Positions 1-8,691 of a DNA stretch of 64,000 bases are shown here, piece after piece. The stretch is taken from assembly GCA_033239005.1 (NCBI GenBank), contig BSQZ01000011.1:275001-339000 (forward strand), given 5' to 3'. A program made the position numbers and the translations under genes. How positions within the stretch are numbered: position 1 is the stretch's first letter; each line of letters begins with the position of its first letter. The notes beneath the pieces were generated by a model. The model ran no database searches and was not told the origin of the DNA. It was given only the letters and a program-made list of their open reading frames with translations. This stretch comes from Lamellibrachia satsuma (taxonomy: Eukaryota; Annelida; Polychaeta; Sabellida; Siboglinidae).

Positions 1-409
1 TGACAGGGCGCATATACGTGCTGTGCTTAAAATGACACAATACTAAAACTATATGTGAATGAGAAATGGTGACATCTGCCCACTGTATGACAGATTCGCG
101 AATGTACCGTTATTTTCCCAATGCGCAAGAATGCATGGAAAGCCAAGAGAAACATGCTCTGTAACATATACCTTAAATAGGCTGATGTGGCAATAAATTG
201 TGTGAGTTAACAATATGGCATAGGACCCTGGGAGTAATCGGTAACCGGGTGTCAGGTTTCCCAGCCAGCTTCAGGGCTCCAACCAGTAATTTCTTGATTA
301 AAAATGTTGAGTTGGGTCAGGCATACCAGACAATTTATGAATATAATGACAAAGCATACATATATGTCATTAGGGTTGCCAGAGCATAATGCTTGGAGAC
401 GAGGCTTGC

Positions 410-410
<1 letters not shown>
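1..410. other. Unassigned flank, no gene recognised
   Basis: Short open frames on both strands show no domain, motif or codon pattern that I recognise. The stretch ends at an AT microsatellite that cuts off the retroelement remnant to its right. Confidence 0.5.

Positions 411-465
<55 letters not shown>
411..465. repeat. (AT)n microsatellite
   Basis: An almost pure AT dinucleotide run of about 50 bp. It lies just beyond the truncated recombinase end of the DIRS/Ngaro-like remnant and may mark the break point. Confidence 0.97.
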
Positions 466-466
<1 letters not shown>

Positions 467-478
467 CTAAGACACCCG

Positions 479-598
479 TTAAAGCTGGAAAAACCGAACA
501 GTTGGGAAATTGTTCCGGCTAAAATCGGCATACGATGTAATAGATCGTTTGTAGGCATTCTTTTTATCTTCCGACAAGGCAGCGTTAAGCAGGCGAAG
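479..598 (-). pseudogene. Tyrosine recombinase N-terminal remnant
   Basis: The minus strand reads LRLLNAALSEDKKNAYKRS followed by ITSYADFSRNNFPT and a stop. The pattern LSE(x)4AYKRS...Y..F resembles the SAM-like core-binding domain that opens retroelement and phage-type tyrosine recombinases. The catalytic domain (R, HxxR and Y residues) is absent: the frame stops at 479 and the AT microsatellite follows. I infer a truncated recombinase from the match and from its place directly after the RNase H remnant. The fragment is too short (about 39 codons) for certainty. Confidence 0.55.
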
Positions 599-674
599 CA
601 TCACTACTGTCAAGGAAGAATTGCTGCAGGAATCTCTGTTGGCCGCGGTTGGAGCCAAGGCGCCATCTGCTGTG

Positions 675-758
675 CTGCAGCCTCCTGAAATCGTGACAGT
701 TGTCAGCTACAACATTAGTCTTTCCTGGAATATGCCTTGCTTTAAAATAAACATTGAA
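675..758 (-). pseudogene. RNase H C-terminal remnant of DIRS-like element
   Basis: The minus strand encodes FNVYFKARHIPGKTNVVAD followed by NCHDFRRLQ. The core HIPGKTNVVAD is the conserved end of the retroelement RNase H domain, where HVPGxxNxxAD-LSR is usual; the final LSR is changed here to NCHDF. The rest of the domain is missing, since the RT frame (ending near 767) runs almost straight into this motif, so several hundred bases were deleted. Downstream lie codons resembling the proline-rich linker to the recombinase. Confidence 0.65.
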
Positions 759-766
759 TTTCAATG

Positions 767-1978
767 CAGTTCGATACCATGAACAGTGATGAGTATAGCT
801 GGAAAACAGGTCTTCGCATGTTTGATGGGAATGGAAAGCTAATTTTCCAGTGCCATGAATAGATTAAGATCGTGCAAACAACGTAATGAATTTGGGAGGC
901 CGATGAAGATGAAATCGTCCAATATGTGACTCACAACCATTACACCCCGTGTCTTCAGGACCCACTGCAAAACACAAGTCAATCTTTCAAAAATGCGACA
1001 AGATTCGGAACATCCCATTGGCAGGCAACGGTCGTAGAAGAAATTAGAATTCCATGTGAAACCGAATAAATGATAGCAAGACGGGTGGATGGGAATGATG
1101 CGAAATACATCCTCGATGTCGGTCTTACCCACCAATGCTCCTCCGCCAAATTGATTCAACAAAGATATGACATGGTCTAAAGTTTCATAAGAGACAGCGT
1201 TGACCTCCTTTGGAATATATTAATTAATGGAATTACCCTGTGGGTAGGAAAGATCATGAATAAGACGGAATGTTTTCGGCTCTTTCTGTGCCACTACAAC
1301 AAGCGGGGATGACTGGTAATGAGTGAATGGCTGTGAAATGAATGGGCCAGCAATGCGTCCCAGTGAAAGCTCTTTGGAAAGTTTCTGTTCGACTACGTCC
1401 TTATGATCTAAAGCAGATGGGTGATTGAGGTTAGAAAGGAGAGAAGTGGTGTCAAAGTAGTTTATTTTGAATCCGTTGATAAAACCGTCCACCAGAAAGT
1501 TAACTTCCGCCTGGTCATAACCAGTGAGGGCCTGTAGTAACTGTTCAGGATGTATTGGCGTTGGGACTGAGGATTTTATGACGACATGAGCTGGATGGGT
1601 GGGGGGCATGACATTTGGCACACGCGTGCTTGAATTTGCACATGCGCGAGTGAAACTTGCCCCATCGCTGCTATTGCCAGCAGTAGCCAACTGGAAAGGG
1701 CTGCGGTCGGAGGGATTTGGTGGGCACAGGGCTGGGAGCACGAGCCGACCCTCCCTGAACAGCCTTAATGTACATACACTTGAAGAACAGGTCACACCTG
1801 GTTTGCTCCCAGGGGAAACCTGGTAAATCAAACTGCCTGAGTAACCGGAATCATGCATCATATTGCCGCCAGGCCAATGGTGAACCTGTCGAGGCAACAT
1901 CATGCACAACCTCGCAATATTAAACAAGCCGGGTGGTGGCTCCGGAAATCGTTGGGCATATATTGCCCCAAACACCAA
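767..1978 (-). pseudogene. DIRS/Ngaro-type reverse transcriptase, broken
   Basis: One minus-strand frame holds a reverse transcriptase interrupted by two stops, near 1220 (after GNSIN, where the family continues NSVN-x-x-IP) and near 840 (after MALEN). Recognisable blocks in order are FRLIHDLSYPQGNSIN, GALVGKTDIEDVFRIIPIHP (motif A, catalytic Asp in KTDIE), FYDRCLPMGCSESCRIFE (motif B region) and HILDDFIFIG (motif C, LDD instead of the YxDD of other retroelements). The combination LPMG-S--C--FE with LDDF is typical of DIRS and Ngaro elements. The roughly 150 codons before LLQALTGYDQAEV are proline-rich and not assigned. Downstream, HAKTCFPAILITVHGIEL continues the thumb region until a deletion. 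Confidence 0.82.
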
Positions 1979-2185
1979 GAAGGCAGAAGTCCACTGTTCG
2001 ATGGTGGAAATCTGCCTTCCCCGGCTTGGGACAGCAAAGGGAAGACTTGGTGCGAGTTACCAGATGAAACGACCTTTTGTTGGGGTGGGAAATGGTGGAC
2101 GTGAGTCAATCAAAAAACTCCACGAATTCATTCGCCCATATCGTGGCCTTTGTGCGCTCATGAACACACGAATTGTAAGATGGTG

Positions 2186-3312
2186 GGGCCAGAGCAGCAT
2201 GTCTACATCACAGCCCACCCAACCCATAATCATTAAATTTAACGAATCATTAAATAATGGGCCATCAGAGCATTCTGTATCACAGCACACCCACCAAACA
2301 TGAATCATAAGAGAGTGGGGCCATCAGAGCAAACAGTCTATATCACAGCACACCCACCAAACACCAATCATAAGAGAGTGGTGCAATCAGACAAACAGTC
2401 TGTATCATAGCACGCCCACCAAACATGTATCATAAGAGAGTGGGGCCATCATATCAAACAGTCTGTATTACAGCACACCCTCCAAACATGTATCATAAGA
2501 GAGTGGGGCCATCAGAGCAAACAGTCTGTATCACAGCACCCCTCCAAACATGTATCATAAGAGAGTGGGGCCATCATATCAAACAGTCTGTATCACAGCA
2601 CACCCTCCAAACATGTATCATAAGAGAGTGGGGCCATCATAGCAAACAGTCTCTATCACAGCACACCCACCAAACATGTATCATAAGAGAGTGGGGCCAT
2701 CAGAGCAAACAGTCTGTATCACAGCACAACCTCCAAACATGTATCATAAGAGAGTGGGGCCATCAGAGCAAACAGTCTGTATCACAGCACACCCTCCAAA
2801 CATGTATCATAAGAGAGTGGGGCCATCATAGCAAACAGTCTGTATCACAGCACGCCCACCAAACATGTATCATAAGAGAGTGGGGCCATCATAGCAAACA
2901 GTCTGTATCACAGCACACCCACCAAACATGTATTGTAAGAGAGTGGGGCCATCATATCAAACAGTCTGTATTACAGCACACCCTCCAAACATGTATCATA
3001 AGAGAGTGGGGCCATCAGAGCAAACAGTCTGTATCACAGCACACCCTCCAAACATGTATCATAAGAGAGTGGGGCCATCAGAGCAAAGAGTCTGTATCAC
3101 AGCACACCCACTAAACATGTATCATAAGTGAGTGGGGCCATCAGAGCAAATAGTCTGTATCACAGCACACCCACCAAACATGTATTGTAAGAGAGTGGGG
3201 CCATCAGAGTAAATAGTCTGTATCACAGCACAACCACCCAATATGAATCACAAAATAGGGGGTTCATAAGGGCAAACAGTCTGTATCACTGTATCACAGC
3301 ACACCTTCTGTA
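2186..3312. repeat. 63-bp minisatellite, about 17 copies
   Basis: A tandem repeat with a 63-bp period (one copy is 62 bp). Each copy contains CATAAGAGAGTGGGGCCATC and a CAGTCTGTATCACAGCAC block. Copies are near identical in the middle (about 2400-3130) and degrade toward both ends, the usual picture of replication slippage or unequal exchange. Because 63 is divisible by three, one plus-strand frame stays open for 229 codons (2425-3114) and reads a 21-residue repeat containing CIIREWGH. I regard that as a by-product of the period and not as a gene. The block lies between the RT remnant and the SGNH-type pseudogene. Confidence 0.95.
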
Positions 3313-3485
3313 AACATGATTTTTGCGAAAAGAAATCACAAACCACACACCACTTATGTGACGTCACTGTTAACATGGTTGCACACAGCCGACAATAGCA
3401 TTGTATTTGGTATTATTGAAGTCTGCACCGTAACAAGCATTACCGTAGGAGACAGTGTAGAAATAAGTGGTGGCGGCATATATAA

Positions 3486-3612
<127 letters not shown>

Positions 3613-3822
3613 AACAGTGAGAAGTTGGATGAAAGCCAGCCATACTGCAACCAACATACAACCATTGACACGGACAGTATTGACACGGACAGGGACCGAG
3701 AGGTGTTAATGACCAGGTGTGCTGATGGTGTAAACATAACTAGCAAATTATTTTTTTTTTAATTAAGTCTCGGTAATAACTGCATAAGGGTGAGGGAAAC
3801 GCCAGGATAAACTAGAGTGTTC

Positions 3823-4454
3823 TTACAGCTGGGAGGGAGACATGTACCACTGTTTGGCAGCAAATAAGGCAGCTCCCTTGATGGAGGGCACATATTTGCG
3901 AATCCCTGCTTCTTTGAGGTGAACCCCAAAGTTATCAAAATATTGTTCCCAGGTGGCATGCATGCCGCGGTGTCGCCAATAGTGAATATGGGGCAGTTCT
4001 GCTGTAAGAGCATCCAGCGTACGATTAACGACAAACCGAGCGTCGTTAAAATCAGCACGCGTTGCGTACCGTCGGCGCCCGGTCGGGCGCACGGCGACGC
4101 GCGGCATAACCTGGCAAAGGACTACTTCCGACACCGAAGCGACAGCCAACACCCGCTGGGCGGGGGCTACAATACGGGAGGCAAGTCGACTGGGATCGAC
4201 GCCGGCGTGGGACAGATCGTTAGAGCCGATGTCGACAATAACCGCTCGCGGACCGAGCTCGCAAATCAGCGGCAACTCGGCCAGCAAACCATCAACTTTG
4301 TGACCGCCGACGCCGTGATAAAAAAACACTTGAAAATTGCGCGGAAACCCCCTAGATCCACCCCAACAATATGTGTCGTACCACCACGACGCATTAACGA
4401 AACCTGCAAACGCTTCACAAAAATATGACCAATAACTAAGAGATCCGAGTCCAT
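3823..4454 (-). pseudogene. SGNH-hydrolase-like protein, retroelement type, broken
   Basis: The minus strand starts at MDSDLLVIGHIFVKRL (from 4454), where the family's block I would read GHSFV, and changes frame near 4320-4350 (an A-rich run) into a second frame. That frame holds GVGGHKVDGLLAELP, VDIGSNDLS (block III, Gly and Asn present), FNDARFVVN, HYWRHRG and FGVHLKEAG (block V, His present). WRHRG plus VHL near the end resembles SGNH domains carried by some retrotransposons. The nucleophile Ser is Ile (codon 4422-4424, ATT where AGT would give Ser), and the residue three before the His is Phe instead of the usual Asp, so an encoded product should be inactive. It probably came from the DIRS/Ngaro-like element at 479-1978; that link is inference. 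A free-standing host esterase pseudogene is possible but less likely. Confidence 0.62.
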
Positions 4455-5110
4455 AGCGGACGTGAAACGAAGGCAAATTTCGAAAAGGGTGACAAAATGG
4501 CGGCGAACAATGGAAAACGAGCAAAATGGTAAATTCACTAAAATACAAGGATTATCAAAGTAGCAATCCGCGAACAAACGCGTAGCATTTACATATACTG
4601 TAGACAAACGGTATAAGCAAAATGGAAACAACTTTGAACAATACCAACCTTGAAATCTTGGTTGAATAAAATCTTCCTTTGTGTTAAAAAAACCAAGACG
4701 TGCGACGTTATTGAATTCCAACACAAAGGGAACGTTCCACACTCAGCCTCGTTTTGATCCCGGGTGAATGTTTATGTAATCCGGACCGGGCCCACTATCA
4801 CACAACGGACTGTTGGCGGAATATCATCGCACAAGACAATTATAATAATATTCACCTCATATTGTATAAATATTATTTTGACATATATAAAATTTTCATT
4901 TATGAAGGGTGGATCTATTATAGTTCGCAGATTGGAAGGTCATTCGAAGTTATAATGATTCCTTCTTAAATATCTACATGGTTCGGGAATACTTAGACGT
5001 ACAATAACACGAAATAACACTCTTTGTTAAAGTAGACCAATCAATCTTTATTCGTGGTCATTCTACATGTTACAAACGATTGCTTGTACACCAAGCAACA
5101 TCTGCCACGT
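4455..5110. other. Unassigned, no gene recognised
   Basis: The minus-strand frame stays open from 4454 to 4742 upstream of the SGNH-like start but shows no motif I recognise. The rest, to the GT microsatellite, is AT-rich with only short frames. Confidence 0.5.
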
Positions 5111-5951
<841 letters not shown>

Positions 5952-5965
5952 TTTGCTATTTCCGA

Positions 5966-6046
5966 ATACACACACACTCACACACTCACACACTCACACA
6001 CTCACACACCCACACACACACACACACACACACACTCATGGACGCA
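5966..6046. repeat. (CA)n-rich microsatellite
   Basis: A CACACT/CACACA run of about 80 bp, 17 bp after the TA run. Confidence 0.95.
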
Positions 6047-6249
6047 CACACGCACTGAAAAAGCACTTCATATTACAACTTCTGGAATAATGAGTAATTC
6101 TACTTGGCGGATTCCACTTTACTTGGGAAGGCGCGAAGGCGGTGTGAGGCCACGGCGCGTGGTTCATCGGCAACTGGGCGTCAGGGTGCCCCGCCACCCA
6201 CAAGTGTCCAGTAAACACGTTGACATCGATGTAATAGGTCAATCCTTTT

Positions 6250-6600
6250 CTACCTTCTTTTCGTGATATCATCTAACACTGCACATTCACTGTCCGCCTT
6301 TAAGATCTTAATCATTTTGATTTTCTTATGAAGGATTCCGTAGCTCTCCATGATTTTCCAAAGGCTCCTTCGTTGCATGGAGTTAAAGGCCTTTACGAGG
6401 TTCACGAACGCGATGTATGAAATTTTTTGTCATTCCACTACCTGGCCAATTTTACTTCATAGAATAAATATCTGTTCACATGTGCCTTCTGAAATCTGCT
6501 AGGTGATCTCTCAAATTGTTGACAACAAATATACGTTTTTGTAATTCCTGTCTAATTTCCGCACTCTCTAAGGTAACCTATCTTCGGTATTTTAGCTTCA
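6250..6600 (-). pseudogene. RTE-type reverse transcriptase fragment, decayed
   Basis: The clearest minus-strand frame (6441 down to 6250) reads SYIAFVNLVKAFNSMQRRSL then WKIMESYGILHKKI and a tail with ECAVLDD before a stop. This matches the motif A region of RTE-clade non-LTR retrotransposons (family pattern Y-AFVDL-KAFDS-R--LW--L--YGI). Both acidic residues of the motif are Asn here, so the catalytic Asp is lost. Upstream, to about 6600, weaker matches (LRDHLADFRR) lie in other frames with stops, as expected for the preceding RT block. No element ends are visible. It lies 200 bp outside the H1 array. Confidence 0.62.
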
Positions 6601-6800
6601 GCCCAGCTTCCATATTATTGATACTTCCCAGTGTTCCCAACACGTTCACGAATAACCTTACAATTCGTTTCTCTGACGTAGTTTAAAATGTACGACAATG
6701 TAATGTTTTATATACTGCTGACAGTTACTTTGTTGTTTGTATATTACATTTACTTAAGTTTGGTGCGTTTTTTATGTAAGATTGTGATTTGGCGGAACTT

Positions 6801-7151
6801 TGCTCATTCCACAACGTCTAAGTAGCGAATGAGATCAAACACAGGTTTCAAGTACAAAAATATAATATATTGTCAACGATTCATACACAACAAGGGTGAT
6901 TCTCAAGCACACAATGAAGTCGACGAGTAAGCCTGTGGCTTAGACGCACACAAACACGCGTTGACTGGGCGACGGCCGACTGCATGCACACATGCGGCGC
7001 CACAAGTAGCAGCAGACGGCGTCATAGTTCTATGTACACCGCTTCGGAGACTAGCTCCTAGCGTCGATAAATTACGTGTAACGTTCGAAAAATAGTCTTA
7101 TTTACAAAGATCGACAGTCTTAAGTACACGGGGAAGGACGATCACCGCAGT
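6801..7151 (-). other. 3' flank of H1 unit 1, left edge of array
   Basis: This segment matches the 3' flanks of the other units from about 6801. Nothing fits the canonical histone stem-loop (GGCTCTTTTCAGAGCC) or AATAAA. AAATAAG lies about 50 nt after the stop and AATATA about 280 nt after it; either could be a weak poly(A) signal. Confidence 0.7.
7040..7063 (-). other. Imperfect hairpin after H1 stop
   Basis: On the H1 strand, CGCT and AGCG arms enclose, after an unpaired A or GA, GGAG and CTCC arms around a CTAGT loop. It starts about 90 nt after the stop codon. The same sequence stands at the same distance after nearly all H1 genes of the array (for example 49983-50006). It does not match the histone stem-loop consensus, so a role in 3' processing is only a guess. 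Confidence 0.4.
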
Positions 7152-7691
7152 TTACGCCTTCTTCGTTGCCGCCTTCTTCGGCTTTCCTGCTGCCTTCTTC
7201 GCTTTCACTGGTGTCTTCGCTTTGACGGCCGTCTTCGTCTTCTTAGCTTTCGCGGGGCTATTGGGCTTCTTTGCGGCTTTCGTGGGCGTCTTCACCTTCT
7301 TTGCGGCCTTCTTGGGCGTCTTCGCCTTCTTCGCGACCTTCTTCGCAGAGGTGCCGGCCGCTTTCGGCTTCTTGGCGACGACCTTTTTCGGAGCCGCCTT
7401 GTCACCAAGACGGAAACTGCCCGACGCGCCGGAGCCCTTCGATTGCTTCAGAGCACCGTTCTTCACGCCGGCCCTCAGCGCCATCTTCAGGTGCTGGTTG
7501 ACGACGCGTTCGTCTTTGCCGACGTTGAAGTTCTTCACGATATATTTCAGGATCGCCTGTCGCGACGAACCACCACGCTCCTTCAGACGGCCGACGGCTG
7601 CGGCAATCATCTCGGTGTATTTCGGGTGCGCTGTAGGCTTCTTTGGCTTGGCTGACGCAGCCTTCTTCGGTGTAGCAACAGGGGCAGACAT
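7152..7691 (-). CDS. H1: Linker histone H1, unit 1 (subfamily A)
   Basis: A 179-residue linker histone that would bind nucleosomes at the DNA entry/exit site and compact chromatin. It shows the three-part H1 plan: a short basic N-tail (1-21), a winged-helix globular domain (about 22-96, HPKYTEMI to SGSFRLG, with [10 protein letters not shown] and [17 protein letters not shown]) and a Lys/Ala/Pro tail. Differences from the subfamily A consensus are A20T, S35R in the globular domain, P115S (removes one TPxK kinase-type site), K137T, K144N, A152T, S172A and loss of eight residues (KPAAKKAK) in the tail. The ATG at 7691 is chosen because the cap motif lies at 7769-7774 and it is the first ATG after it. 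No intron is apparent. It is the outermost and most divergent intact copy, as expected at an array edge. Confidence 0.97.
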   Translation of the reverse strand: MSAPVATPKKAASAKPKKPTAHPKYTEMIAAAVGRLKERGGSSRQAILKYIVKNFNVGKDERVVNQHLKMALRAGVKNGALKQSKGSGASGSFRLGDKAAPKKVVAKKPKAAGTSAKKVAKKAKTPKKAAKKVKTPTKAAKKPNSPAKAKKTKTAVKAKTPVKAKKAAGKPKKAATKKA

Positions 7692-7768
7692 TACGACTAC
7701 GGTGGTGACGACGACGACGACAAAGTTCTGAGTTGAGAAATGCGACTTCGAGTTTATCGAGCGAGAAG

Positions 7769-7804
7769 CGAATGCTATTCAATCGAAGCGCCGCTCGCTT
7801 TATA
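7769..7804 (-). promoter_or_regulatory. TATA box and cap motif, H1 unit 1
   Basis: TATAAAG at 7804-7798 (minus strand) is followed exactly 30 bp on by GCATTCG at 7775-7769, close to the histone cap consensus PyCATTCPu. The predicted 5' UTR is about 80 nt and contains a GTC trinucleotide run just before the ATG. Confidence 0.8.
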
Positions 7805-7830
7805 CCCGGCGCGCGGACGTGGTGGTAGAA

Positions 7831-7870
7831 CAGCGCAAAGTCGGCTCGAGCAGCGAGCTTCGCTGCGCTG
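7831..7870. other. Inverted repeat upstream of H1 TATA box
   Basis: Outer arms CAGCGCA and TGCGCTG enclose inner arms GCTCG and CGAGC around an AGCAG loop. It lies about 30-65 bp upstream of the TATA box. All complete A and B promoters keep both arm pairs, while the loop changes from AGCAG (A) to AGCGG (B). It may bind a dimeric factor; this is inference. Confidence 0.5.
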
Positions 7871-8676
7871 ATTTCGCCAAGATGTGCTACTTGTTCGGCG
7901 AAAATGCTTTATTATAGCATCGTCGCCGCAATAAAACATAGACATCGCAACGGTTTTACAAACTAGAAACGTCACCCATTCTATCAGTATGTTTACATTA
8001 CTAACGGAATATATGTTTCCATTCAGTTTTCCACTTGAAACTCAATTTTGCCGTGTTCGATCATCTAACCTCGATACTAATGTATTAATGTTTCGTTTTT
8101 GCGCTGAAACTTTTCGAAAGTGTTACACTTGAGTTGTGGGAGAAATACTATTCGATCAAATTCACTTGTACATAAACCGATTCACATCGATCTACTGTGA
8201 AAAAATGGCCGATAAAGACAACCATAGTAGCACAGATTCGATTCGTCCGGCCATCTTGTAACGGCTCCGCTCGAAATTATACTAGTTGAATTTTCGCAAA
8301 ATATTCTCTCGAAAGAGTTTTATACAACGTATGTAGCAATCGTTTCGATTCTACATATTATCTACATGCATCAAGTTGCTGTTTCCGCACAGTTTCGGCT
8401 ACATGCGAAGAATTATTTGCGATCGTCTCGTACGTACACTCTGTCGTGCAGTTCGACACAGTTTAATGACAACATTTAGAGGAGCGTAGATTTACCGACA
8501 AAATGTTTCATATGCTGAATAGTACGACAACTTCACTTCATTTCGGTCAGGGGAATGATTGTGTAATAAAAAATAGGCGCTCAGTTACGCAAAATTTCTG
8601 AGTTTGTTGCAATGTAAATTGGAGCTGTTTAGCTATGCGTGAATGCCTATCCACGTTGAGGAAATGTTAACGAAGT

Positions 8677-8691
8677 TCGCCAGATGGCGCC
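8677..8691 (+). promoter_or_regulatory. CTCF-like motif in H1 spacer
   Basis: TCGCCAGATGGCGCC contains AGATGGCGC, a full match to the core AG[AG][GT]GGC[AG][GC] of CTCF sites known from insects and vertebrates; the 5' half matches only partly. One copy occurs in each complete spacer at the same place, about 1 kb upstream of each H1 ATG. Binding is unproven. Confidence 0.35.

Larger units (their letters stand above)
479..1978 (-). mobile_element. DIRS/Ngaro-type retroelement remnant
   Basis: Reading the minus strand, three retroelement pieces follow one another in the expected order: a reverse transcriptase of the DIRS/Ngaro type, the tail of an RNase H domain, and the N-terminal core-binding part of a tyrosine recombinase. 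The order RT-RNase H-recombinase is the hallmark of tyrosine-recombinase retrotransposons, which integrate with a recombinase instead of a DDE integrase. The copy is dead: it has in-frame stops, an internal deletion between RT and RNase H, and loss of the recombinase catalytic half. No split direct repeats or inverted termini could be identified. The SGNH-type pseudogene at 3823-4454, on the same strand and upstream, may belong to the same element, separated by later minisatellite growth. Assignment to the superfamily is fairly sure; DIRS versus Ngaro is not resolved. Confidence 0.78.

Noticed and set aside
2186..3312. CRISPR-like array
   Set aside because: The 63-bp units are repeated whole, without unique spacers, and the genome is eukaryotic; it is a minisatellite.
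6836..6850. AAACACA motif, the known H1 promoter box, in the 3' flank
   Set aside because: It lies on the plus strand about 300 bp beyond the H1 stop, with no gene in the right orientation, so a promoter role for H1 is unlikely.
7222..7731. Long plus-strand open frame (about 170 codons) opposite each H1 gene
   Set aside because: It is a by-product of the Lys/Ala-rich H1 codons read on the other strand (Phe/Ala/Leu-rich), without a domain, and it follows H1 indels exactly.
7402..7782. Second minus-strand frame (about 126 codons) overlapping the H1 5' UTR and coding region in each unit
   Set aside because: Its only start is a TTG upstream of the cap motif; the Arg-rich sequence is the H1 gene read in the wrong frame.
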